This document shows positions 1 through 6,585 of a stretch of 13,480 nt of DNA, in pieces. This DNA comes from Oscillibacter sp. (lineage in GTDB: Bacteria > Bacillota > Clostridia > Oscillospirales > Oscillospiraceae): assembly GCA_022796315.1 (NCBI GenBank), contig JAAWIL010000037.1:1-13480 (forward strand), in the 5' to 3' direction. Made by a program: the position numbers and the translations under genes. Position 1 is the first letter of the stretch. Every line of letters starts with the position of its first letter. The notes beneath the pieces were generated by a model that was not told the DNA's origin, did no database searches, and saw nothing but the letters and a program-made list of their open reading frames with translations.

Positions 1-268
1 GGATGCCGGATGGACGAGGAGTTTTCTCGTCAGACAAGGAGATGTTCCGCAGCAATCCTGACGGATTGCAAGGAACAGCGACGCAGTATGGCGGGAAAAG
101 GACCGACCAGACGGCGTTCATCGGTTGTGAATACAGGTTCTCAGACCTGGGGCGCACAGGCACTCCAGGGACCGTGAAACGGCCTGACGGCGGACTGCCC
201 AGGCAAAACACGGCACCTGTTATGTACCGCGGGCTTTGCCCGTCCCGAAGATCGGGTTCCCGATTCTC
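1..268 (+). ncRNA. Candidate structured RNA region, family unassigned
   Basis: No credible coding frame lies here on either strand, but the stretch is dense in short perfect inverted repeats. These are 13-18 with 26-31; 52-58 with 63-69 (7 bp, loop TGAC) nested inside 44-48 with 72-76; 102-106 with 121-125; 134-138 with 145-149; 166-169 with 183-186 around an inner CCG/CGG pair; 230-234 with 238-242; and 251-255 with 260-264. On the plus strand the linkers between stems are A-rich, as in folded RNAs, so plus is the preferred strand. I recognise no family: RNase P, tmRNA, SRP and 6S signature sequences are absent. The RNA may begin before position 1. It converges on the end of the moaB gene, so it is not a leader for any gene in the window. 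Confidence 0.35.
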
Positions 269-770
269 ACGTGTTCTGACGGTATTCTCCGCAGTCCGCG
301 GGGCCTCCCCGCAGCATCTCCAAGCCATGCTCCAGCGCCGGCAGCACCGCCGCCAGATTCTCCCGCGCCGCCTTGGGAGACCCCGGCAGGTTCACAATCA
401 GCGTCCGCCCCCGAATGCCCGCCTGGGCCCGGGACAACGCCGCCCTGGGGGTGATCTCCAGGGAGGCCGCCCGCATGGCCTCCGGTATCCCAGGCGCCAT
501 CCGCTCGCAGACCGCCAGCGTCGCCTCCGGCGTCACATCCCTGGGGGAGAAGCCGGTTCCCCCGGCGGTCACCGCCAGGGCAATCTCCCCGCCGCCGGCC
601 AGACGCCGCAGGGCCTCCTCAATCTCCTCCCGCTCATCCGGCACGATTCCACAGGAGACCACCTCATACCCGGCCTCCTCCAGCATCCGGACCACCTCCG
701 GCCCGGTCTCATCCGGGCGCTCTCCCCGAAAGGAGCGGTCACTGACCGTCAAAACCGCCGCACGATACAT
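267..770 (-). CDS. moaB: Molybdenum cofactor biosynthesis protein, MoaB/MogA family
   Basis: A 167-residue cytosolic protein of the MogA/MoaB family, which binds molybdopterin and in MogA-type members adenylates it before metal insertion. The molybdopterin-binding signature is clear: a Thr-Ala-Gly-Gly-Thr-Gly stretch at residues 68-73 followed by Arg-Asp-Val-Thr-Pro-Glu-Ala (77-83), and the C-terminal Asn-Leu-Pro-Gly-Ser-Pro motif at 127-132. Length fits the family (about 160-195). The frame stays open far upstream, but the start chosen here (ATG at 770) has a GGGAGG ribosome site about 7 bases before it and begins with the family's usual N-terminus. It is the last gene of the Mo operon, and its start lies just 2 bases after the modC stop. 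MoaB and MogA cannot be separated by eye; since no other mog-like adenylyltransferase is nearby, it may fill the MogA role. Confidence 0.9.
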   Translation of the reverse strand: MYRAAVLTVSDRSFRGERPDETGPEVVRMLEEAGYEVVSCGIVPDEREEIEEALRRLAGGGEIALAVTAGGTGFSPRDVTPEATLAVCERMAPGIPEAMRAASLEITPRAALSRAQAGIRGRTLIVNLPGSPKAARENLAAVLPALEHGLEMLRGGPADCGEYRQNT

Positions 771-772
771 CT

Positions 773-1804
773 TTACGCCTCCCACAGCAAAATTTCCTCC
801 GGCAGTATGGCCGCCAGGAGCCGTTCCCCCTCCGGGGGCCGTTCCAGAGCCGCGCGCAGCAGCGGCGCTCCCTCCGGGGCCCCCTCCGGCCGCAGCAGCG
901 CCGTCACGCCCTCCAGATCCCGGATCACCCGGACCACCCGGCAGGGCAGCGCATTCTCCGCCCCCGGCGGCGCCGGGCGCACCTGGGCGCTCCGGAAGCC
1001 CGCCCGGCGCACCCCCTCCGGCACGGCGCGGCCGCAGGCGAGGGTCCGCCCCCACTGGGGCAGAAACACCCCGTCCCCCTGGGGCACGGCCTCCAGCAGG
1101 TTCTCCCACCCCGCCAGCCGGGCGGCGGCCTCCGAGGCGGGACGGCGGAACAGCTCCTCTGTCCCGCAGACCGGCAGGGACCGCCCACCCTCCAGCACGC
1201 AGACCTGGCGGCAGGCGCGGAACACCTCCCCCCGGTCATGGGACACCCACACCGCCGGGCCGGAGAAGCTCTCCAGCGTCTCCGCCAGCTCCAGCTCCAC
1301 CTGGTCCCGGAGGAAGCCGTCCAGGGCGGAGAGGGGCTCATCCAGCAGGATCGCTTGAGGCTCCGCCGCCAACAGGCGGGCCAGCGCCGTCCTCTGCTGC
1401 TGCCCGCCGGAGAGCTGGCCCGGCCGCAGGGACGCCGCGTCCTCCAGGCGGAACCGGCGGAGCAGCTCCGCCGCCACAGCCTGCCGCCGGGACCGGTCCG
1501 GCGCCGCCGCCGCGATGTTCTCCCGGACCGTCCAGTGGGGAAACAGGGCGTACTGCTGGAAGAGGTATCCCACCCGCCGCCGCCGGGGCGGCAGGTTGAT
1601 GTTCGCGGCGCTGTCAAAGAGCACCCGGCCATCCAGAACGATCCTCCCCCGGTCCGGGGTCAGAAGTCCCGCTATGCACCGCAGCGTCACGGACTTCCCG
1701 CTGCCGGAGGCCCCCAGCAGGGCCAGAGGCCCCTCTCCGGTCTGAAAGCGGACCTCCAGGTGAACCGCTCCCAGCCGCTTTTCCAGCTCCACAGACAGTC
1801 CCAT
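773..1804 (-). CDS. modC: Molybdate ABC transporter ATP-binding protein ModC
   Basis: A 343-residue ABC ATPase that powers molybdate import with ModA and ModB at the cytoplasmic membrane face. Visible motifs: Walker A at residues 31-38 (G-A-S-G-S-G-K-S), Q-loop glutamine near 83, ABC signature LSGGQ at 131-135, Walker B at 151-156 with catalytic Glu156, D-loop S-A-L-D at 159-162 and switch His189. The C-terminal third (about 270-343) fits the MOP/TOBE-like regulatory domain usual in ModC, which in relatives binds molybdate and damps transport. The start is the ATG at 1804, sharing one base with the modB stop (TGATG) and preceded by GGGGAGG. The open frame extends 29 codons further upstream into modB, but that part has no family resemblance. 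Specificity for molybdate rather than sulfate or tungstate rests on the Mo-cofactor neighbours. Confidence 0.93.
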   Translation of the reverse strand: MGLSVELEKRLGAVHLEVRFQTGEGPLALLGASGSGKSVTLRCIAGLLTPDRGRIVLDGRVLFDSAANINLPPRRRRVGYLFQQYALFPHWTVRENIAAAAPDRSRRQAVAAELLRRFRLEDAASLRPGQLSGGQQQRTALARLLAAEPQAILLDEPLSALDGFLRDQVELELAETLESFSGPAVWVSHDRGEVFRACRQVCVLEGGRSLPVCGTEELFRRPASEAAARLAGWENLLEAVPQGDGVFLPQWGRTLACGRAVPEGVRRAGFRSAQVRPAPPGAENALPCRVVRVIRDLEGVTALLRPEGAPEGAPLLRAALERPPEGERLLAAILPEEILLWEA

Positions 1805-2472
1805 CAGCGCCCGCCTCCCCTCTTCTGGGTCTCCAGCAGGTTCAGCGCCAGCAGAAACGCGCCGGAGAGGGCCAGGTTCACCAGCACCCACCGGACCGTT
1901 CCGGCGTTGTCCCCGATACGCCAGAGCTGGTACACCGTGGTGGCGATCACGGCGGTGCGTCCGGGGATGTACCCCGCCAGCATGGAGGTGGCCCCATACT
2001 CCCCCAGGGCCCTGGCGAAGGCCAGCACCACCCCCGCCAGAATCCCCTGGCGGCAGCAGGGCATCCGCACCCGCCAGAAGATCCAGGCCTCGGAGCGGCC
2101 CAGGGTCCTGGCGGCGTCCGCCAGCGTCTCGTCAAAGCTCTCAAAGGCCCCCCGGGCCGTGCGGTACATCAGCGGGAAGGCCACCACCGCCGCCGCCAGC
2201 GCAGCGGCCTGCCACGTCATGGCCAGCCGGAGGTCAAAGGTCTCCAGCAGCCACCGTCCCGCCGGCCGCCGGGGCCCCAGCAGGCGCAGCAGCAGCCAGC
2301 CCGTCACCGTGGGCGGCAGCACCAGGGGCAGCGTCAGCGCCGCGTCCAGCAGCCCCCTGGCCAGCCGGGGCAGCTTCCCGGCCAGCCGGGCGGCAAAAAT
2401 CCCCAGGAAGAACACCGCCGCCGTGGAAACCGCCGCGATCCGGAGCGAATTATAGAGTGGAAACCAGTCCAT
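1804..2472 (-). CDS. modB: Molybdate ABC transporter permease ModB
   Basis: A 222-residue integral membrane permease, the channel-forming subunit of the molybdate importer. About five hydrophobic segments are visible, near residues 8-30, 41-65, 85-105, 143-166 and 195-213, matching the compact ModB topology. The EAA loop that docks on the ATPase is at 119-138 (D-A-A-R-T-L-G ... R-M-P), followed by the typical G-E-Y-G-A-T-S-M segment at 157-164. The ATG at 2472 is chosen because AGGAGGG lies about 7 bases upstream and the protein then begins directly with a short amphipathic lead into membrane segment 1. An upstream in-frame start would run back into modA. It lies 19 bases after modA and overlaps modC by one base, so the three are surely co-translated. 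Confidence 0.93.
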   Translation of the reverse strand: MDWFPLYNSLRIAAVSTAAVFFLGIFAARLAGKLPRLARGLLDAALTLPLVLPPTVTGWLLLRLLGPRRPAGRWLLETFDLRLAMTWQAAALAAAVVAFPLMYRTARGAFESFDETLADAARTLGRSEAWIFWRVRMPCCRQGILAGVVLAFARALGEYGATSMLAGYIPGRTAVIATTVYQLWRIGDNAGTVRWVLVNLALSGAFLLALNLLETQKRGGGR

Positions 2473-2491
2473 CAAAGGCCCTCCTATGGAA

Positions 2492-3337
2492 TCAGGAATC
2501 CTCCGCCAGCACCGTGAAGCCCATGCCCGCAAAGACCTCCGCCGCCTCGCCGGAGGACAGTGCGTCCAAAAAGGCCCGGGCCTCCTGAGGGCGCCCGCTG
2601 TTCCTCGACACGGCGGCGGGATAGACCACCCGGCCGCACTGCTCCTCCGTGGCGGTATCCACCACCATGAGCCCCGCAGCCCGGGCGTCTGTGGCGTAGA
2701 CGATCCCGCAGTCCACCGTCCCCTCCAGGATCTGGGCGGTCACCTCCTTGACGTTGGACCCGTAGGTGAGGACGCCGGAGGCGGCCAGGGCCTCCTCATC
2801 CAAACCGTAATACCGGAAGAGCCTCTGGGTGTACTGCCCCACCGGCACATCGCCGTTTCCCACCGCCGCCAGCACGTTCCCCTGTTCCAGCCGCTCCGCC
2901 AGCCGGCCGAAGCTTGTAATCCCGCCGGGGTTCCCCTGGGGGACCGCCAGCGTCACCTGGTTCTCCAGAAGATCCCGGCGGGTGTTGGAGTCGATCAGGT
3001 CCGGCGCCTCCCCGGCGGGTTCCTCCTCCGGCGCGGCGGCGTCCACCGCCGGGGCCGCAGCGGCGTCCAGCTGATCCATCTGCCTCTTCCCGGCAGACAG
3101 GAACACGTCGCACTCCGCCCCCTCCTGGATCTGGGCCTTCAAGGCACCGGAGGAGTCGAAGTGAAATACCAGCGCCACACCGGGGTGGTCCGCCTCATAG
3201 CGCGTCCCGATCTCCGTCAGGGCCTCCTGCAGGGAGGCCGCCGCGAAGACGTGGAGCTCCGTGTCCCCGGTGCTCCCTCCGCCGCAGGCGGTGAGCCCCA
3301 GCCCCAGACAGAGGGCCAGGAGAACTCCTCTTCTCAT
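2492..3337 (-). CDS. modA: Molybdate-binding lipoprotein ModA
   Basis: A 281-residue extracellular substrate-binding lipoprotein that captures molybdate for ModBC. The N-terminus is a lipoprotein signal: two arginines, a Leu-rich core and a lipobox L-T-A-C with the acylated Cys at residue 18. The oxyanion-binding pattern of ModA follows: A-A-A-S-L at 32-36, D-S-S-G at 61-64, and the E-G-A-E-C-D-V-F-L-S-A block at 72-82. The later G-I-V-Y-A-T-D-A segment matches the family hinge region. The start at 3337 has AAGGAG 8-10 bases upstream and places the signal peptide correctly. Residues about 91-112 form an Ala/Pro/Glu-rich acidic insert where typical ModA proteins have a few residues. Tungstate-specific relatives (TupA, WtpA) differ in sequence, but binding preference cannot be read from sequence alone. 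Confidence 0.92.
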   Translation of the reverse strand: MRRGVLLALCLGLGLTACGGGSTGDTELHVFAAASLQEALTEIGTRYEADHPGVALVFHFDSSGALKAQIQEGAECDVFLSAGKRQMDQLDAAAAPAVDAAAPEEEPAGEAPDLIDSNTRRDLLENQVTLAVPQGNPGGITSFGRLAERLEQGNVLAAVGNGDVPVGQYTQRLFRYYGLDEEALAASGVLTYGSNVKEVTAQILEGTVDCGIVYATDARAAGLMVVDTATEEQCGRVVYPAAVSRNSGRPQEARAFLDALSSGEAAEVFAGMGFTVLAEDS

Positions 3338-3365
3338 GCAAAATCTCCTTTCCAAATCTCCGCCG

Positions 3366-4385
3366 TCACGTTCCAAAGGGGCACACCGGCCACCGGCACT
3401 CCCCGCAGCCCAGACACAGTCCCCCCTCGCCCATCGCGGCGAATTCCGCCGCCGTCAGCTCCACCCCGGCCAGAACCCGGGGCAGCACCAGGTCGAATAT
3501 TGTGGCTCCGGCGTACATGACGCACCCCGGCAGGCCCATAACGGGCGTTCCATCCTGGAAATAGCCCAGCAGGAACATGGCTCCCGGCAGCACCGGGGCC
3601 CCGTAGGTGACGATCCGCGCTCCGCTGGCCCGGATGCCGCCGGGGGTGCTGTCGTCGGGGTCCACGCTCATGCCGCCGGTACAGAGGATCAGCTCCGCGC
3701 CGGTTCCCCGCAGCTCTTGGATGGCCCTTGCCACCTCTTCCACGCCGTCGCCGGAATAGACCACCGCCAGGGTCTCCACGCCGTACTCCGCCAGCTTCTC
3801 CCGCACCACCGGGGTGAAGGTATCCTGAATCCGCCCCGACTTCACCTCGTTGCCGGTGGCCGCGATAGCGGCCGTCCTCCTCCGGTAGGGCAGCAGCTCC
3901 AGCAGGGGGGCGTCCCCCGCCGCGCTCTCGGCGGCCCGGAGCCGCGCCTCCCCGATGACCAGGGGGATCACCCGCATCCCCGCCAGCCGGTCCCCCTGGC
4001 GGACGGGGGTATCCCCGCGGCGGGTGGCAATCATCAGCTCCCCCACGGAGTTCACCGCCAGCAGCCGCCGGCGGTCCACCCGAAAGAGGCCGTCCCGGGC
4101 CGCCCGCAGCTCGATCTTGCCCTCCTTCACCGCCGTGGGCTCCATGCCCTGGTTGGCGCAGAGGGCCAGGAGCCGCCTGGCGGCGGCGTCCTCGTGGACC
4201 ATGCCGGGGGTCACCTCCCAGACGTACAGGTGCTCCTTGCCCATGGAGAGGAGCACGGGGATGTCCTCCCGGGTCACCACGTGGCCCTTGCGGAAGCGGG
4301 CGTCCTTATACCGGTCCTTGATGATCTGGGTCAGGTCGTGGCACAGCACATGGCCCACGGCGTCCTCGGTTTTGATCAATTTCAT
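3366..4385 (-). CDS. Molybdopterin-binding protein (MoeA-like domain) with C-terminal Cys cluster
   Basis: A 339-residue cytosolic protein with a molybdopterin-binding domain related to MoeA and the CinA N-terminus. The N-terminal part (1-60) has the A-V-G-H-V-L-C-H-D-L-T pattern and F-R-K-G-H block common to clostridial members of this group. The MPT-binding region starts near 170: A-T-G-N-E-V at 176-181, C-T-G-G-M-S-V-D-P-D-D at 235-245 and G-L-P-G-C at 284-288. It lacks the long N-terminal region of true MoeA, so it may help bind or present molybdopterin rather than insert metal by itself. The tail carries four cysteines (C324, C327, C330, C335), CxxCxxCx4C, suited to an Fe-S or zinc site. 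The start ATG at 4385 overlaps the MOSC gene stop by 4 bases (ATGA); modA follows after 28 bases. Exact role unknown. Confidence 0.85.
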   Translation of the reverse strand: MKLIKTEDAVGHVLCHDLTQIIKDRYKDARFRKGHVVTREDIPVLLSMGKEHLYVWEVTPGMVHEDAAARRLLALCANQGMEPTAVKEGKIELRAARDGLFRVDRRRLLAVNSVGELMIATRRGDTPVRQGDRLAGMRVIPLVIGEARLRAAESAAGDAPLLELLPYRRRTAAIAATGNEVKSGRIQDTFTPVVREKLAEYGVETLAVVYSGDGVEEVARAIQELRGTGAELILCTGGMSVDPDDSTPGGIRASGARIVTYGAPVLPGAMFLLGYFQDGTPVMGLPGCVMYAGATIFDLVLPRVLAGVELTAAEFAAMGEGGLCLGCGECRWPVCPFGT

Positions 4386-4816
4386 TCCAGCACCTCCACC
4401 TCGTCTCCCGCCCGGACAGCGCCCTCCCGGACCACCACGGCGAAGACGCCCTCTGTGGGCATCACGCAGCGGCCCGCGGCCCGCCGGATGGCGCAGTCGC
4501 TGTGGCACTCCTTGCCGATCTGGGTGAGCTCCACCACGGTCTCACCGATCCGCAGGCGGGTGCCCACGGGCAGGGTGTTCAATTCCAGACCCCGGACGTT
4601 GATGTTCTCCGCGAAGACGCCGGGGGTCAGGGGGATGGGGGAGCCGGGGCGCATCCGGTCCACGCTCTCCTCCGCCAGAAGGGAGATCTGGCGGTGCCAG
4701 TCTCCGGCGTGGGCGTCCCCCACGATACCGTGGCGGAGCTTGAGCCGGATCTCCGGAACCGGGTGCTTTTGTTCCCCTTTGCGCGCACTGAGGTTGACCG
4801 AGAGGACCTGCGGCAT
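4382..4816 (-). CDS. MOSC domain-containing protein
   Basis: A 144-residue single-domain MOSC (Moco sulfurase C-terminal) protein. The family binds molybdenum cofactor or carries sulfur through a conserved cysteine. Seen here: the G-D-A-H-A-G-D-W-H block at residues 33-41, the G-V-F-A-E-N-I segment at 66-72, and the G-K-E-C-H-S-D-C ... G-R-C-V-M-P region at 101-120, with C104, C108 and C117 as candidate functional residues. In clostridia such small MOSC proteins often sit beside, or are fused to, MoaB-type proteins, which matches its 4-base overlap with the molybdopterin-binding gene. The ATG at 4816 is preferred over a GTG three codons upstream because AAGGAG is correctly spaced (about 8 bases) only for the ATG. 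Substrate or partner enzyme is not evident. Confidence 0.88.
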   Translation of the reverse strand: MPQVLSVNLSARKGEQKHPVPEIRLKLRHGIVGDAHAGDWHRQISLLAEESVDRMRPGSPIPLTPGVFAENINVRGLELNTLPVGTRLRIGETVVELTQIGKECHSDCAIRRAAGRCVMPTEGVFAVVVREGAVRAGDEVEVLE

Positions 4817-4920
4817 GGAAATCACTCCTTTTTATTCTGTTTGGCGGATGGGGGCAAAACCGTCTGAGATGATTCTGTGGGGAATGTGCGCCGTGGTTTT
4901 CTGCGGTTTTGGGGGAGAAC

Positions 4921-5013
4921 TTTTGAGATTTTTCGCCGCTTCGCGGCGGTTCTTGCGGGGCGCCGCCCCCTGGACCCCTGCCGCCTTTTGAAAAAGGCGG
5001 GCGAAAACTTTTT
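4921..5013. repeat. Dispersed-type palindromic repeat (REP/MITE-like) between moaC and the MOSC gene
   Basis: Three back-to-back inverted repeats fill this gap: 4934-4939 with 4943-4948 (CGCCGC/GCGGCG), 4957-4961 with 4965-4969 (GGGGC/GCCCC), and 4981-4988 with 4993-5000 (CCGCCTTT/AAAGGCGG). The last is followed on the plus strand by a run of Ts at 5009-5014. The general design, including the CCCCTGGACCCCTGCCG linker, resembles repeats I know from many Oscillospiraceae intergenic regions; copy number cannot be judged from one window. It separates moaC-moaA from the rest of the cluster by about 200 bases. On the transcribed minus strand no hairpin is followed by a U-run, so it is not an obvious terminator of the Mo operon. 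Confidence 0.65.
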
Positions 5014-5487
5014 TCATTCCTCCCGGGAATAGGTGCCGCTCCTGCCGCCGCTTTTCTCCAGCAGGCGGATGTTTCCGATCTCCATATCCCGCTGCACCGC
5101 CTTGCACATATCGTAGATCGTCAGCGCGGCGGCGGACACGGCGCTCAGGGCCTCCATCTCCACGCCGGTGACGCCGGTACAGGTCACCTCCGCCCGGATC
5201 TCCACCGCCGTCTCTCCCAGCGAGAAGGTGAGGTTCACCCCTGTCAGGGGCACCTGGTGGCACATGGGAATCAGCTCCCAGGTGTGCTTCGCCGCCTGAA
5301 TCCCCGCCACCTGGGCCACCGCCAGCACGTCCCCCTTGTTCAGGGTCCCCTGCCGGATGTGGGCCATGGTCTCCGGGGAGACCCGGATCTCCCCGGCGGC
5401 TGCCGCCCGGCGGCAGGTGACTTCCTTCTCCGTCACATCCACCATGTGGGCCCGGCCCTGTGTATTGAAATGGGTCAGCTCTGCCAT
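5014..5487 (-). CDS. moaC: Cyclic pyranopterin monophosphate synthase MoaC
   Basis: A 157-residue cytosolic enzyme that converts the MoaA product 3',8-cyclo-H2GTP to cyclic pyranopterin monophosphate, releasing pyrophosphate; the family is hexameric. The family sequence is intact over its full length: G-R-A-H-M-V-D-V-T near 11-19, Lys51 in N-K-G-D-V, L-I-P-M-C-H-Q at 72-78, G-V-E-M-E-A-L at 108-114, and Y-D-M-C-K-A at 125-130. Lys51, Asp126 and Lys129 line up with the catalytic Lys51, Asp128 and Lys131 known for E. coli MoaC. It ends with the usual K-S-G-G-R-S-G tail. The start at 5487 is 3 bases after the moaA stop, with GGAGG lying inside the end of moaA, which implies translational coupling. 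Confidence 0.96.
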   Translation of the reverse strand: MAELTHFNTQGRAHMVDVTEKEVTCRRAAAAGEIRVSPETMAHIRQGTLNKGDVLAVAQVAGIQAAKHTWELIPMCHQVPLTGVNLTFSLGETAVEIRAEVTCTGVTGVEMEALSAVSAAALTIYDMCKAVQRDMEIGNIRLLEKSGGRSGTYSREE

Positions 5488-5490
5488 AGT

Positions 5491-6426
5491 TCAGCCTCCA
5501 ATCTGGTTCATGCTCCTGGGCGTGTCGCTGGAGCGCTCCGTCAGGTGGTGGGTCCGGGGCTTCTCCCGGATGCCCCGCCGGATGGCCGCCTCCAGGGCCT
5601 CCCCGCGGAGACCCGCCAGGGGGATCTCCTCCCGGCTGTGGAGACAGCTTTTCAAATGGCCGTCGGCGGTGACACGAATCCGGCTGCACCCGCCGCAGAA
5701 GGCGCGGCTCAGGGGGGCGATCAGGCCCACCGTGCCGGCCCCGCCGGGAAGCCGGAAGCGCCTTGCCACGCCCCGCCCGGAAACCTCCTCCAACTCCGGG
5801 GCCCGCTCCAGCACCGAGGAGACCGGCAGAAAGCAGCTCCGGGGCCAGGCGGCGCAGGGACCCATGGGCATCAGCTCCAGGAACCGGACCTCCCAGGGGT
5901 GGTCCCGGGTCAGCTCCAAGAAGTCCCCGATCTCATCCTCGTTGAACCCGCCCACCAGCACCATGTTGATCTTCAGCCCTGCAAAGCCCGCGTCCTCCGC
6001 CGCCCGGATGCCGGCCAGGAGATCCCCCGGCGGCTCCCGGCGGGTCATGGCGGCGTACCGCTCCCGCCGCAGGGTGTCCAGGCTGATGTTCAGCCGGTCC
6101 ACGCCCGCCGCCCTCAGGGCGGGCGCCAAGCTCTCCAGCCCCAGGCCGTTGGTGGTCAGGCACAGCTCCTCCAGACCGGGGATGGCCCTCAGGCCCCGGC
6201 AGATCTCCGGAAGGTCCTCCCGCACCAGCGGCTCCCCGCCGGTGAGGCGGATCTTCCGGATGCCGCACCGGACGGCCGCCGCCGCCAGCTCCAGGTACGC
6301 CTCCGCCGTCAGCTCCCCGGTCCGGGGCGCTCCCTCCGCCGGCATACAGTACCGGCAGCGGCAGCTGCACCGGTCTGTCACCGACAGCCGCAGATCCGTA
6401 ATTTCCCGCCCCCAGCGATCCCGCAT
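5491..6426 (-). CDS. moaA: GTP 3',8-cyclase MoaA (radical SAM)
   Basis: A 311-residue radical SAM enzyme that turns GTP into 3',8-cyclo-7,8-dihydro-GTP, the first step of molybdenum cofactor synthesis. The SAM-cluster cysteines are C20, C24 and C27 (CxxxCxxC). G-G-E-P is at 63-66. The second [4Fe-4S] cluster, which binds GTP, uses C244, C247 and C261 in F-C-G-G-C-S-R ... K-S-C. The protein ends in the essential Gly-Gly (310-311). The length is close to the usual 320-330 residues. The ATG at 6426 is chosen because AGGAGG lies 7-8 bases upstream and the protein begins with the family's R-x-I-T-D-L-R-L-S-V-T-D-R-C pattern; upstream in-frame starts lack such a site. It is the first gene of the Mo operon, about 80 nt downstream of the predicted promoter. 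Confidence 0.96.
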   Translation of the reverse strand: MRDRWGREITDLRLSVTDRCSCRCRYCMPAEGAPRTGELTAEAYLELAAAAVRCGIRKIRLTGGEPLVREDLPEICRGLRAIPGLEELCLTTNGLGLESLAPALRAAGVDRLNISLDTLRRERYAAMTRREPPGDLLAGIRAAEDAGFAGLKINMVLVGGFNEDEIGDFLELTRDHPWEVRFLELMPMGPCAAWPRSCFLPVSSVLERAPELEEVSGRGVARRFRLPGGAGTVGLIAPLSRAFCGGCSRIRVTADGHLKSCLHSREEIPLAGLRGEALEAAIRRGIREKPRTHHLTERSSDTPRSMNQIGG

Positions 6427-6515
6427 GGCCCGCCTCCTATTGAAAAAGTGCATTTTGCGCTTTTCCGGCTTGATCCGCAATATCGTGATACTCAAATGAG
6501 GTTAACGCTGGTTTC

Positions 6516-6543
6516 AGCATAGCAGATTCAAGGAAAAAGTCAA
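6516..6543 (-). promoter_or_regulatory. Predicted sigma-A promoter of the moaA operon
   Basis: Read on the minus strand, TTGACT (6538-6543) is followed by 16 bases and TATGCT (6516-6521). The start of transcription would be near 6509, giving a leader of about 80 nt. An inverted repeat GCTG-N4-CAGC (6507-6518 on the plus strand: GCTG GTTT CAGC) overlaps the -10 and start and could be an operator. No Moco riboswitch could be recognised in the leader. Confidence 0.6.
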
Positions 6544-6545
6544 GG

Positions 6546-6583
6546 AAAAACCGCCCTGGAAGGAATCCCTTCCAGGGCGGTTT
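6546..6583 (-). terminator. Intrinsic terminator of the RND efflux operon
   Basis: A perfect 16-bp inverted repeat (6548-6563 with 6568-6583, 4-base loop) begins three bases after the RND pump stop. On the minus strand it runs straight into five Ts (complement of 6546-6550). It insulates the efflux operon from the moaA promoter, which begins immediately downstream. Confidence 0.93.
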
Positions 6584-6585
6584 GC

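Noticed and set aside
215..243. T-box-like string TGTACCGCGGG followed by a CCCGTCCC
   Set aside because: It resembles the T-box antiterminator, but the essential UGGN bulge is missing (TATGTACC), there is no specifier stem pattern, and no aminoacyl-tRNA synthetase or amino acid gene lies downstream in that direction.
247..268. Hairpin just after the moaB stop as the Mo operon terminator
   Set aside because: The stem is good (ATCGG/CCGAT) but is not followed by a T-run on the minus strand, so intrinsic termination is not supported. It is counted within the structured region instead.
3..1599. Long plus-strand open frames opposite moaB and modC
   Set aside because: They are shadows caused by GC-rich codon bias on the minus strand. 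They lack family motifs and ribosome sites, are rich in Arg/Pro/Gly, and lie opposite clearly identified genes.
4981..5014. Intrinsic terminator after moaC
   Set aside because: The T-run follows the CCGCCTTT/AAAGGCGG stem only on the plus strand, where no gene precedes it. On the minus strand, which carries moaC, there is no T-run.
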